Shown: piece by piece, positions 26,321 through 35,162 of the stretch | Layout of the letters: each line of letters begins with the position of its first letter | How positions within the stretch are numbered: position 1 is the first letter of the stretch | Source: Clostridium felsineum DSM 794 | GTDB lineage: Bacteria > Bacillota > Clostridia > Clostridiales > Clostridiaceae | Length of the DNA: 64,000 bases | Assembly (NCBI RefSeq): GCF_002006355.2 | Contig: NZ_CP096980.1 | Location: 1-64,000 of the forward strand | Direction: 5' to 3' | Notes under the pieces: model-generated | The model's database searches: none | Told to the model about the DNA's origin: nothing | Seen by the model: the letters and a program-made list of their open reading frames with translations, nothing else | Made by a program: the position numbers and the translations under genes

Positions 26321-26466
26321 TGGTTTTTTTATTTTTTTGTCATAATATTTGTTTATTATATAAAATAATGATAATTTACTAATTTGAAAACCATTTCTCA
26401 TAACTTTTTTTAATAACAATATCTTATAAATATAAGTAAATTTTTTCAAAATTATAAGTATAATAT

Positions 26467-27351
26467 TTATTTTAAAGTTCCAAATTCGTATCCTTGAGAT
26501 CTTAAATATTCAATAATATTTGGAAGTGCCTTTGCAGTTTCTTCCTTACCATAGGTATCATGCATAAGAATAACTATTTTTTTCTTTCCATAAGAAGTCC
26601 TCTTAACATTTTCAAGTAATTGCTGTGCGTTTTTGGGTTTTCCCTCAGCATCAAAATCATAACAATTCCAATCTATATCAACAATTCCTTTATCCCTAAA
26701 TGCCTGTTCTAGTTGATTTAAATTCACATCGTGTGTATGTACCCTTGTCATTCTTCCACCTGGTATTCTTACAAGCCTAGTATTGAAGTCTTGTCCTAAA
26801 ACAGTCTTTAGTACTAGATTTGTCGCATCAATTTGTGAAATGAATAATGGTACATTGGTACTGTTGTTTGGAAATAACTCCTCTGGTTTATGATTGTATG
26901 TATGATTACCGATAGAGTTACCATCATAGAATGTTCTTCTAACAAGATCTTTAGACTCATCATTTAATTGTACATTGGAACCTATTAAAAAAAATGTTGC
27001 ATTTATATTATTTTGTTCTAATGTATTTAATATTTTTGGGGTAACTGTTGTTGATGGTCCATCATCAAAGGTTAAATATGCTATTTTCTTTTCGTCATTT
27101 TTATATATTTCTTCAATGGGTGTTCCCACATTGCTTCTTCGATTTTCTAGTGTTTTTATAGAATCACGTGCACTTGTTACTATCATATATCTCTTCTGAA
27201 AATTTTTAGAGCTATACGCTAAATCTTTATACGACACGCTTTTGCCCTTTATTACCATTGCCTCTATTATAAATGCTACGGATAATACAATAAGAACTAT
27301 ACCTAATATCCAACCCTTGGGGATTCTTTTTTTCTTTTTTCTTCTCCTCAT
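26467..27351 (-). CDS. polysaccharide deacetylase (NodB domain), membrane-anchored
   Basis: The 294-residue protein has a basic start, RRRKKKKRIPKG, then one membrane segment (residues about 14-32), so the enzyme faces outside. The NodB catalytic domain shows motif 1 YLTFDDGPSTTVTPKIL, motif 2 SIGNHTYNH, motif 3 RIPGGR and the later VILMHDTYG. Family members remove acetyl groups from peptidoglycan or other cell-wall glycans. The substrate here is not shown. It is single, with no obvious operon. Confidence 0.88.
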   Translation of the reverse strand: MRRRKKKKRIPKGWILGIVLIVLSVAFIIEAMVIKGKSVSYKDLAYSSKNFQKRYMIVTSARDSIKTLENRRSNVGTPIEEIYKNDEKKIAYLTFDDGPSTTVTPKILNTLEQNNINATFFLIGSNVQLNDESKDLVRRTFYDGNSIGNHTYNHKPEELFPNNSTNVPLFISQIDATNLVLKTVLGQDFNTRLVRIPGGRMTRVHTHDVNLNQLEQAFRDKGIVDIDWNCYDFDAEGKPKNAQQLLENVKRTSYGKKKIVILMHDTYGKEETAKALPNIIEYLRSQGYEFGTLK

Positions 27352-27392
27352 TAAAACTTCTCCTTATTTATGAGACAGTACTTCGCTTAACA

Positions 27393-28349
27393 TTAATATT
27401 TTACAATGTTTTGTTGCTTTCCATCAAGCCAACTAAGTATATTCTCAAAGGTTATATGTGCTCTTCTTACCATTGCTTCTTTTGTAGCAAAACCTATATG
27501 TGGTACTAATACTGTATTTTTTGCTTTTAAAAGACCATAATCTAAATCAAGTGGCGGTTCTTTATCAAAAACATCAATTCCAGCTCCTTTTATATCTCCT
27601 TTTTCTAAAGCCTGTGCAAGGGCTTTACTATCAACAATAGGACCTCTTGCTACATTTATTAAAATTGCCGTATTTTTCATTAATTTAATTTCTTCTTTAC
27701 CTATTAAACCTTTTGTCTCTGGCGTTTGAGGAATATGAATTGAAACAACGTCACTTTGGGATAATAATTCGTTTAATGTAACATATTCAACTCCAATACT
27801 TTTTAATTCCTCTTTCTCACTTCTATTATATGCAATAACTTTGCAGCCAAAGGCCTTTGCAATTTTACAAACTGAAGCTCCTATTAAGCCTGTACCTATT
27901 ACTCCAAATGTTTTTCCACTTAAATCATTTTGGGAAAAGCCATCTTTGGTTTTTCCACTTCTTGTATTTTTATCTAAAGGCACTATATTTCTTAATACAG
28001 AAAAAACAAGTCCAAAGGTTAATTCTGTAACTGATTCTGTACTGTATCCAGATGCGTTTGAAACTGCAATCTCTTTATTTTTTAATCCCTCTAATTCAAC
28101 ATGATCAACACCTGTAAACGCTATAGACATCATTTTTAATTTACTATCAGAATTTATTACCTCTGCTTTAAGTGGCATATTTGCAAGTACTATTACCTCT
28201 GAATCCTTCACTCTTGCTTTTAAAATATTTTTATCCGTAGTCTTTTCATTGTATACTACAATCTCATGTCCTCTATCTGTGATTGGTTTTGCTATTTCTC
28301 TAATTTCGCTTTCGCTAAGTCCTAAAGGTTCAATAACTGAAATTTTCAT
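27393..28349 (-). CDS. D-isomer 2-hydroxyacid dehydrogenase
   Basis: The 318-residue NAD-dependent oxidoreductase interconverts 2-keto and D-2-hydroxy acids. Visible are the Rossmann motif FGVIGTGLIGASVCKIAKAFG near residue 145, the catalytic NVARGPIVDSKAL with Arg, a catalytic Glu in the DVFDKEPPL region and the His in VPHIGFATKEA. The substrate (such as phosphoglycerate, glyoxylate or a branched acid) cannot be named. The next gene downstream lies 15 bp beyond msrA in the same orientation. Confidence 0.88.
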   Translation of the reverse strand: MKISVIEPLGLSESEIREIAKPITDRGHEIVVYNEKTTDKNILKARVKDSEVIVLANMPLKAEVINSDSKLKMMSIAFTGVDHVELEGLKNKEIAVSNASGYSTESVTELTFGLVFSVLRNIVPLDKNTRSGKTKDGFSQNDLSGKTFGVIGTGLIGASVCKIAKAFGCKVIAYNRSEKEELKSIGVEYVTLNELLSQSDVVSIHIPQTPETKGLIGKEEIKLMKNTAILINVARGPIVDSKALAQALEKGDIKGAGIDVFDKEPPLDLDYGLLKAKNTVLVPHIGFATKEAMVRRAHITFENILSWLDGKQQNIVKY

Positions 28350-28364
28350 ACAAACACCTCTATA

Positions 28365-28853
28365 TTAATGTTTTTTTAATAATTCTTTTGGTATATGGCA
28401 GTAACCATTTGGATTTTTATCTAAATATTTTTGATGGTATTCCTCAGCATCATAAAAGTTTTTTAAAGGTAAAATCTCTGTAACAATAGGCGCTTCATAT
28501 TTTTCTTGCTCTTTAGCTTTATATTCCTTTATGACCTTTTCATCATCCTTATCAAAATAATAAATACCTGTACGATATTGAGTTCCTTCATCATGACCTT
28601 GTCTGTTCTCTAGTGTTGGATCTACTACTTTAAAGTACGCTTCAAGTAAATTTTCAAGCTTCACCTTATTACTATCATATTCTAAAAAACAAGCTTCGGC
28701 ATATCCTGTCTTGTCCGTACATACCTCGTCATACGTTGGATTTTCAGTATCTCCATTTGCATACCCTACTTTAGTATTTAAAACTCCTTCTATTGTATTG
28801 AAATATGCTTCAACACCCCAAAAACATCCTCCTGCAAATACTATCTTTTTCAC
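28365..28853 (-). CDS. msrA: peptide methionine sulfoxide reductase A
   Basis: MsrA repairs methionine-S-sulfoxide. The start is the GTG at 28853, 6 nt after GGAGGGG, giving 162 residues; the TTG upstream has no site. The active-site motif GGCFWGVEAYF is at residue 7. TKVGYANGDTENPTYDEVCTDKTGYAEA, DPTLENRQGHDEGTQYRTGIYY and the C-terminal YHQKYLDKNPNGYC motif follow. It follows the NUDIX gene by about 50 bp and may form a small oxidative-repair unit with it. Confidence 0.96.
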   Translation of the reverse strand: MKKIVFAGGCFWGVEAYFNTIEGVLNTKVGYANGDTENPTYDEVCTDKTGYAEACFLEYDSNKVKLENLLEAYFKVVDPTLENRQGHDEGTQYRTGIYYFDKDDEKVIKEYKAKEQEKYEAPIVTEILPLKNFYDAEEYHQKYLDKNPNGYCHIPKELLKKH

Positions 28854-28904
28854 ATTAATCCCCTCCAATTTTTATATTAAACTACATTTTTTTATATTAC
28901 AACT

Positions 28905-29378
28905 TTATATATTATTTATTATTACCCTAATGAGAATATTATTTTCAAAAACACAGTGACATCTAAAAATTTTCTCACTTAACATTGTATTAAAATACTT
29001 AGGTATATTGGATGCAATACCTGTATTTTCAGGATCCATTATCCAAGATATCTTCTTCCAATCTAAAATACCTTCTCTTGTCTTTATCGGTACTGGATAA
29101 TCATATTGAGCAGGAATCTCCTTCATAAAAAGGTACATTCCTTCAATTCCTTTATCTCCATCATCCCATGTAACCATGCCCTTATAATCTACATCTTCAA
29201 ACTTCATTCCAGTCTCTTCATGTATTTCCCTAACTATACATTCCTCCGGTGTTTCACTTTCTTTTAACTTTCCTCCAACACCATTCCAGCTCCCCATCCA
29301 ACTAGGCTTTTCCCTATTTAAAAGAAGAACCTCTTCTCCACGTTTTATAAAACATATAGTGTATTTAAGCTTTTTCAC
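28905..29378 (-). CDS. NUDIX hydrolase, MutT-like
   Basis: The 157-residue protein starts at the GTG 29378, after AGGGGG. Its Nudix box GKLKESETPEECIVREIHEETGM lies near residue 40 with all catalytic Glu residues. The preceding SWNGVGG and the WDD segment are as in MutT-type enzymes that clean damaged nucleotides such as 8-oxo-dGTP. The substrate is not established. A possible small RNA with its own terminator lies upstream. Confidence 0.85.
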   Translation of the reverse strand: MKKLKYTICFIKRGEEVLLLNREKPSWMGSWNGVGGKLKESETPEECIVREIHEETGMKFEDVDYKGMVTWDDGDKGIEGMYLFMKEIPAQYDYPVPIKTREGILDWKKISWIMDPENTGIASNIPKYFNTMLSEKIFRCHCVFENNILIRVIINNI

Positions 29379-29534
29379 CCTTTTAGTCCCCCTGAACATT
29401 ATAAAGTACTTTTTCTAATACACATAAAATAGTGCTTATCTGCAAAACCACCAAATAAACACATATTTTTCACACTTTTCTATATTATCATTAATTTTAC
29501 TTACAGTATTTAAAAAATAAAAATTCTTTATAAA

Positions 29535-29657
29535 ACAAAAAGATTGGCACTATACCAATCCACAATATGTTATAAGATCTCTTGACCTATGTCAAGTAAG
29601 TTAGCAAAAATATATGAGAGAGAGTCTCCTAGGCAAATCTAGGTATGTATCTCAATT
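29535..29657 (-). ncRNA. candidate small RNA with own promoter and terminator
   Basis: The stretch between the NUDIX and MazF genes (29379-29741) contains an isolated minus-strand unit with no credible coding frame. It begins just after a good promoter (29664-29692). It contains hairpin CCTAG..CTAGG, a CTTGAC-ATAG-GTCAAG hairpin and a terminator GATTGG-TATAGTG-CCAATC (29542-29560) followed by TTTTTG. That gives an RNA of about 120 nt. It could also be an attenuated leader for the NUDIX gene. I could not match it by eye to a known riboswitch. Confidence 0.45.
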
Positions 29658-29663
29658 ACTTTA

Positions 29664-29692
29664 ATGATACCATTAAAATTTCATTTTATCAA
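29664..29692 (-). promoter_or_regulatory. promoter of the candidate small RNA
   Basis: Minus-strand -35 TTGATA (29687-29692), 17-nt spacer and -10 TATCAT (29664-29669). Confidence 0.5.
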
Positions 29693-29741
29693 CATATTTT
29701 TCATTTTTTATTCTATAATTATGCACATTTTTATTAATTTA

Positions 29742-30341
29742 TTACACCTTTATAGAAATTTTTAACTTAGAATTCAGTATTTTATTAACAAAATCACTGT
29801 TTAAAGTAGCAACATGCCTTCCCAATCTAGCTTTAGATACAACTTTAATCTGTTCACATAAAATTGTTCCTGTTATTTTATTTACTTCTCCATGTACTAA
29901 CTTGTAGTCACCTGGTCTTAATTCTATATGAGTTGATATCTTCTTGGGTCTATTAGAAATTGGTACTATTATTGTTGTTGGTCCTTTTTCATTTCCAGTA
30001 TCATTTTGTATAATTATTGCTGGTCTTATCTTATTTTCTTCCGAACCAATATTCTCACCAAGTTGACAAGTCCATATCTCTCCACGCTTTGGTATAGTTC
30101 CATAACTTGCTTCTACATTATTATTAATAGCAATTTTGTCATTTGCCCACTTTATGTACTCATAAATCTCTTTAAGATTATATGCTTTCTTCTTGAGATT
30201 TTGTATTTGACCATTATTAGATAACTTATCATTATTTAATTTAACATATAACTTTAGTTGCTGTTCAATTTCCTTTTTAGTATCTTTAATATAAGTCCGA
30301 ATTTCAGCATCTTTCATATCTTTAATTCTAGTACTTTTCAA
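29742..30341 (-). CDS. PemK/MazF-like toxin with N-terminal coiled extension
   Basis: The 199-residue protein has a MazF-type domain from about residue 85 on: PKRGEIWTCQLGENIGSEENKIRPAIIIQND, then TIIVPISNR and the HVATLNSDFVNKIL end. Such proteins are usually sequence-specific mRNA endonucleases about 115 residues long. Here about 80 charged residues (helical, lysine and asparagine rich) precede it. The start is TTG after AAGGAGG. No antitoxin gene is adjacent on either side. The N-terminal extension may act as a built-in antidote or adaptor; this is inference. Confidence 0.78.
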   Translation of the reverse strand: MKSTRIKDMKDAEIRTYIKDTKKEIEQQLKLYVKLNNDKLSNNGQIQNLKKKAYNLKEIYEYIKWANDKIAINNNVEASYGTIPKRGEIWTCQLGENIGSEENKIRPAIIIQNDTGNEKGPTTIIVPISNRPKKISTHIELRPGDYKLVHGEVNKITGTILCEQIKVVSKARLGRHVATLNSDFVNKILNSKLKISIKV

Positions 30342-30594
30342 AAATAATCCTCCTTCCCCCTTTTACTTTTATGTATATCTTTATTTTTGAAAATTTTCTT
30401 TAAATTTATGTACAAAATTCTGAATATACAGTTTAAATTGCTTTAACTTTACAAAAACAGTTTTTATACCATATATTAAAATAACTTCAGTTTATTTTAA
30501 TGCATATAGTATATATTATACCATAAATAACTCATGTAAAATATTAGCAAGATACTATTTATGAAATTTATTTTTGAAATTCTATAAAAAATAT

Positions 30595-30644
30595 AAAAAC
30601 CTGAATACTTAACCTAAAATTATTTGTTAAATATCCAAGTTTTT
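30595..30644 (-). terminator. terminator after the agr-linked LanM-like gene
   Basis: An imperfect inverted repeat (AAAAACCTGAATACTTAAC against GTTAAATATCCAAGTTTTT) lies 50 bp beyond the stop. The rest of the 30342-30693 gap is AT-rich and holds no other feature I can support. Confidence 0.55.
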
Positions 30645-30693
30645 ATATTTTCCAAATAAATAAATTTAATGTGCTGTTAAAATAATTGTTTAT

Positions 30694-32721
30694 TCAATTA
30701 AGCCACAAAATATTAGGAACATACTCTTCACTGCTCATTCTAATCAGACTATAAGCTAATCCAACAACACCATTTAAAAGCGCTATATTTTCATTTGCAT
30801 ATGTAATTTCCTTATTTATAAGTGGTCTTATTTCTTTCCAAACAAAATCATTAAACGTTTTTATGCAGCTATTTTCAAGCTTCTCATCTTTTAAAATTGC
30901 TGCTGTATATTTCAATGCATCTATACACCATATTTCATTACAATACGAAATGCTGTTTCCAAAACCGTTCTTTATAATATACTTAGTAAACTCCTCAATT
31001 TCTTCATCTAGATTCGTATATTCAAAATTTATATTTTTTAAAATTGCTCTTCCCATAAGTGACATAAGCATCCTTATATCCCATTTAACAAAATGATCGC
31101 TATGCTTTAATTTTTGAATACTCAGTATTTCTTTAATATACTTTTTTAGTTTTTCATCTCCTGTTACTTCTAATAATTTAACTAAAATAAATAGTATACT
31201 GTCATTTAAGAACACACTATTTAATTCTAACTTCTTAGAATTTATTCTTTTAATTACAAGTTCCCTGCATAGATTAATTAAATTTAATACCATATTATGA
31301 AGTTTATCTGAAATATAATTATCTTTGTATATGCGTATAAGAACACCTAATGCTCCACATATACCATTACTTATATCTATTTCTTTGCTTTTTTGAACCA
31401 ATATGTAAAGAGATTTTATACCATTTTCAACGGCATCCTCCAAATGCATGTTATGTGTAATTTTGTATATATTCCATATAACATATATTTCTCCTGCTAT
31501 TCCTCTATAAGCTCCTATATTAACATTATTATTATTATTTAAATTATTAATATGATTTACAGAGTTTTGAATAGACTCTATGGCTACAGTTTTAAAATAT
31601 TCCTTACCTGTTACAAGACCTAAATAAGCAAAAAATAATGCCACTCCACTACTTCCATCCATAAAACTGCATCCTAATGGTGATAATGAATAGCACTGAT
31701 TTTTTTCATCACTTATAGTACTTATCCAAGTTCTACTTGTAACAAAATCCTTAACGCCTATAATTCCTCTTTTAATCATATGTTCTCCAAAGTCATTAGC
31801 CATACTTATGCAGTAACTTCTATCTATTGTTTCTTTTTTATCACTAAATGAAAAATTTATTTTTGTTTTTGAAATCTTTACTCCACTAAATCTTATGTCT
31901 AAAAAATATAATTGCCTTTTTAAGTCTTCTTTATTAAGTCCATACACATTAGTAATTATAGTTGATAATTGAAGAATATTATTTGATAATAACGGTTTCA
32001 AAAATTCGATTAATTCTAATTTATTACACATAACAATATTATACATATATTCAAAACCGCATTTTATGTTGTATATTTCTTCTTCTGTCACTTCCTTTTT
32101 ACTTTCTGGTAAAAACTCTATATTATATACTGAATCCTTCACTATCTTTTCAGCTATTTCATTTGCTGAAAAATTAAAATTCGGTACTTCATTAGTTGAA
32201 GAAATCACATTCCTAATCCTATCTAATATCGGATTATTTTCCATATCAATTATATTATCACTTTTAAGCTTTTCACATCCTAATATATAAAGTATTAATA
32301 ACAATTCTCCTGATTTAAAGTAGTAATCAAAAAGCTCATTTTTATTTTTGCAATCCACAGGCTTTACATATTCCGAGAAGCTGCATCCTTTTGAATACAT
32401 TATTTTTTTCACATATAAACTATATTCCTTATCAACTTTTTTATTAGCCCACTCTATGAGCTTATTTATTATTTTCTCATCTTTCGATTCATACGATTGA
32501 AACACAATCTTTTCATTACTTGTAAAAGTTACTATAGCCCTTCCCTCCTTTATAAAATATTTTATTTCTCTAATTTCCAAATTTCTCTCAGTTTTTAGTA
32601 AATTACTCCTTATACTTCGAGTATTGTCCAATATTAAACTCTTTATTTTTGATATGGAAGTGAGCCTATTTTTATTTTTACTTATAAGTTCTCCAACTAT
32701 GTCTTTACTTTTTAATTCCAT
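30694..32721 (-). CDS. degenerate LanM-like (lanthionine synthetase family) protein in the agr operon
   Basis: The protein has 675 residues from the ATG at 32721, which follows AAAGGGATG; a longer upstream reading would run into agrA. Its C-terminal half resembles LanC: PLGCSFMDGSSGVALFFAYLG, GAYRGIAGEIY, ISNGICGALGVL and NGVVGLAYSLIRM. The middle resembles a LanM dehydratase segment (LILYILGCEKLKSDNIID). Key catalytic positions are altered: the DLH-type motif reads KLK, the first zinc-site Cys motif reads VKWDIR, and CHG reads CNE. It is shorter than full LanM (about 1000 residues). It therefore looks like a pseudoenzyme. Its partner may be the agr signal or an unseen peptide; function unknown. 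Confidence 0.68.
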   Translation of the reverse strand: MELKSKDIVGELISKNKNRLTSISKIKSLILDNTRSIRSNLLKTERNLEIREIKYFIKEGRAIVTFTSNEKIVFQSYESKDEKIINKLIEWANKKVDKEYSLYVKKIMYSKGCSFSEYVKPVDCKNKNELFDYYFKSGELLLILYILGCEKLKSDNIIDMENNPILDRIRNVISSTNEVPNFNFSANEIAEKIVKDSVYNIEFLPESKKEVTEEEIYNIKCGFEYMYNIVMCNKLELIEFLKPLLSNNILQLSTIITNVYGLNKEDLKRQLYFLDIRFSGVKISKTKINFSFSDKKETIDRSYCISMANDFGEHMIKRGIIGVKDFVTSRTWISTISDEKNQCYSLSPLGCSFMDGSSGVALFFAYLGLVTGKEYFKTVAIESIQNSVNHINNLNNNNNVNIGAYRGIAGEIYVIWNIYKITHNMHLEDAVENGIKSLYILVQKSKEIDISNGICGALGVLIRIYKDNYISDKLHNMVLNLINLCRELVIKRINSKKLELNSVFLNDSILFILVKLLEVTGDEKLKKYIKEILSIQKLKHSDHFVKWDIRMLMSLMGRAILKNINFEYTNLDEEIEEFTKYIIKNGFGNSISYCNEIWCIDALKYTAAILKDEKLENSCIKTFNDFVWKEIRPLINKEITYANENIALLNGVVGLAYSLIRMSSEEYVPNILWLN

Positions 32722-32825
32722 GGCATCACATCCCTTTATTTGTAATGATGTAATTATAACATTAAAAAGTAAGATAATTGTATCTTTGTAATAATCGTTA
32801 ACTTTTATGTAATATAATGCTTTAC

Positions 32826-33551
32826 TTACTTGATAAGGCCTTTTAACATTCTTGTGGATATAAGACATTCTTCACCATTTATCATATATATACGCCTTTT
32901 ATTTATATTTATTTCTTTAATATTCTTTTTATTTACTATATATGATTTGTGACATCTATAAAATGAATCATCTAATTTAGCCTCTATATCCTTCATTTTT
33001 GCATAAAATTCTATTTGTCTATTTATAGAGTGTAATATAACTTTATGTATTTTAAATGATGTTTCAAAAAATAATATTTTATTAAATTCTATATTTATAA
33101 TTCTATCTTCTGTCTTTATAGTAAAGTTTTTTTGGAGTTCTGTTATTTTTGCTGAATACTTTCTTTGTGCATCAAGTATACACTGACATGCCCTATCAGC
33201 TACAGTCTTACTACTATCCTTTATTATATAATCCATAGCTTCTACCTTATATAAAAACGTTAAATAACTCATTTCAGCATGTGTTGTTACAAAAACAATA
33301 AATCCTCTCGGATCATATTTTCTTATCTCTGCTGCTAATTGTATTCCATTTATAGATGCTTTTAAATCTACATCTAAAAAATATAATCCACTTACACTAT
33401 TTTTAGTAATATAATTAATAATATCATATGGATTTTCTGTCGATAGTGACACATTCATATCTAAATTTTCTATTAATATAAAATCCTCTACTATTTTTTC
33501 AAGTTCCTTCCTTTGTTCTAAATTATCCTCGCAAATAAACACTTCAAGCAT
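32826..33551 (-). CDS. agrA: AgrA-type response regulator (LytTR)
   Basis: The 241-residue protein has a receiver domain (MLEVFICEDNLEQR; phospho-acceptor Asp in YFLDVDLKA; ending MDYIIKDSSK). A C-terminal LytTR DNA-binding domain follows (IINIEFNKILFFETSFKIHKV, and FYRCHKSYIVNKKNI). Such regulators activate agr and target promoters at paired direct repeats. It overlaps the end of agrC within 2 bp and is followed by the LanM-like gene. The phased repeats near agrB are candidate sites. Confidence 0.92.
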   Translation of the reverse strand: MLEVFICEDNLEQRKELEKIVEDFILIENLDMNVSLSTENPYDIINYITKNSVSGLYFLDVDLKASINGIQLAAEIRKYDPRGFIVFVTTHAEMSYLTFLYKVEAMDYIIKDSSKTVADRACQCILDAQRKYSAKITELQKNFTIKTEDRIINIEFNKILFFETSFKIHKVILHSINRQIEFYAKMKDIEAKLDDSFYRCHKSYIVNKKNIKEININKRRIYMINGEECLISTRMLKGLIK

Positions 33552-33553
33552 TT

Positions 33554-34888
33554 TTAAGCACCTTCTTTGATATCATTTTTAATTTCAATAATTTGCTTAA
33601 ATTGTCCATCCTCTATAATTGTATCTAACATAACATTCTTATATTGTCCAATTATCTCCTTAAGGTTGCTAAGTCCAATTCCTCTATTATCTCCTTTGGT
33701 AGAAAATCCCCTTTTATATATCTTATATATTGCTGGAATCTCTCCATAATAATTATTTATTATAATTAACATGACAGAACTTCTTTTTTTAATAAGTGCC
33801 ACTTTTATAGACGGCTTGTCACATTTTTCTGAAGCTTCAATAGCATTATCTAGTAAAATTCCTATAATTCTACTCAAATCTATAATTTCCATATTAAAAC
33901 TCGTTATCTTCTCTGCTATATCAATATAAACATCAATTCCCATCTCTTGAGCCCTTATTATTTTCGCCGAAAACATTCCCTTTATTTCAGGAACTTCTAT
34001 GTTTTGCAATAGACTAATTTTAAAATTATTTGACTTCATTGATGTACTAAGAGGCATGATTTTTTCATTAAAAAACTTTTCTAGCCCCTGCATATCTTGA
34101 TTTTGTATATATCCTGTCATAGATAAAAGTATATTTATATAATCATGTCTGAAGCCTCTCATATCATTATGCAATTTCTCAAGTTTACTAGTATACTCCT
34201 GTAAGCTTTGAAATTCATTTTCTTTACTTTTTAGTTCCATTTCTTTGATAATACTTCTTAAAATTACAAATACTATTATTCCTAATAATATTGCATAGGA
34301 TAAAAATAAGGTTATTCCTTTTAATCTTAATATTTCTGAACCTGATGTATAAATACTATGATCCATAACTAAATCAAAATTATAAAAAATATAAAGCATA
34401 AGCACTAGTGTTGTAGCTATAAGAATTCTTATTTTTCTTTTCCATTCGCCATCATACCTCATAATTTTTCCATATATAAATTTTCTAATAGCTTTACTTG
34501 TTATTATTACACCAAAGAATTCAATTAAGTAACTCATTACTTGTATGGAAGCATTGTTTTTTATTGCCATTTGACTTATTAAAGCTACATCACTATATAC
34601 TACACCTAAAAAATGATCCCACATAATTGTTATTAAACATGCTAATGTGGAAATTGTTATACTCATAATTATATCTGATGTACTTAAATATATAAAAACA
34701 AATGGTACAGCTAAATAAGCTATAAATGCAACACTTTTATAACCTGAAATCAAAATAGCCAATGATATAATATAGTTTAATATCATAACTGCAATAAACA
34801 CTTTTTTTCTAATTTTACGTGAATATAAATTGAAAATACACATGTATAAAATTATTATAACTCCAAGTAATTGTATATATTGACTCAT
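33554..34888 (-). CDS. agrC: AgrC-type sensor histidine kinase
   Basis: The 444-residue protein has about six N-terminal membrane segments (to about residue 215) that would sense the cyclic peptide. A coil and the HPK10 histidine box DMRGFRHDYINILLS near residue 245 follow. The GHKL ATPase domain has the N-box DNAIEAS and the G-box GIGLSNL. It is followed by agrA with a 2-bp gap. It has its own probable -10 (TATAAT at about 34933-34938) after the agrBD terminator. Confidence 0.92.
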   Translation of the reverse strand: MSQYIQLLGVIIILYMCIFNLYSRKIRKKVFIAVMILNYIISLAILISGYKSVAFIAYLAVPFVFIYLSTSDIIMSITISTLACLITIMWDHFLGVVYSDVALISQMAIKNNASIQVMSYLIEFFGVIITSKAIRKFIYGKIMRYDGEWKRKIRILIATTLVLMLYIFYNFDLVMDHSIYTSGSEILRLKGITLFLSYAILLGIIVFVILRSIIKEMELKSKENEFQSLQEYTSKLEKLHNDMRGFRHDYINILLSMTGYIQNQDMQGLEKFFNEKIMPLSTSMKSNNFKISLLQNIEVPEIKGMFSAKIIRAQEMGIDVYIDIAEKITSFNMEIIDLSRIIGILLDNAIEASEKCDKPSIKVALIKKRSSVMLIIINNYYGEIPAIYKIYKRGFSTKGDNRGIGLSNLKEIIGQYKNVMLDTIIEDGQFKQIIEIKNDIKEGA

Positions 34889-34960
34889 ATTCTATAATAT
34901 TCCCCTTTTTGTATAATACTACATCTATTAGATTATACTATAATTTGCGTAAATAAAAAA

Positions 34961-34989
34961 CAATGGTTACAAATTAATTATAACCATTG
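34961..34989 (-). terminator. terminator between agrD and agrC
   Basis: A 9-bp perfect stem (CAATGGTTA / TAACCATTG) lies 8 bp beyond the agrD stop and is followed by TTTTTT on the minus strand. It should separate agrBD from agrCA transcription at least partly. Confidence 0.75.
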
Positions 34990-34997
34990 TTTCTTTT

Positions 34998-35162
34998 TTA
35001 TTTATTAAGATTTTCTTTTAACAGCTCTTCTGGCATTTTAGGTTCATATAATGTTATTAAAACACATGTATCACTTGCCTGTTCACCAATCTTCATTGAT
35101 GCTTTACCAATTCCCTCAATGAATTTTTCTCCAATTTTATTCACTTGCTTTTTCAAATTCAT
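34998..35162 (-). CDS. agrD: AgrD autoinducing peptide precursor
   Basis: This 54-residue peptide is below usual gene-finder length. It has an amphipathic N-terminus (MNLKKQVNKIGEKFIEGIGK), the core ASDTCVLITLY and the acidic tail EPKMPEELLKENLNK. The tail matches the AgrD tail pattern EPxxPEEL. AgrB would cleave before EPK and join Cys33 as a thiolactone with the end of the core, probably a CVLIT or CVLITL ring with a short N-terminal tail. Ring size is inferred. It overlaps the agrB stop by 26 bp. Confidence 0.9.
   Translation of the reverse strand: MNLKKQVNKIGEKFIEGIGKASMKIGEQASDTCVLITLYEPKMPEELLKENLNK

Noticed and set aside
26267..26449. 60-codon minus-strand frame near the T-box
   Set aside because: It overlaps the ilvC promoter, has no ribosome-binding site and no recognisable composition.
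29379..29741. ykkC-type (ADP/dADP) riboswitch before the NUDIX gene
   Set aside because: Location would fit, but the conserved ykkC core sequences are not present in the structured part.
30694..32868. Long reading of the LanM-like gene starting at 32868
   Set aside because: It would overlap the end of agrA by 43 bp and lacks a ribosome-binding site; the ATG at 32721 has one.
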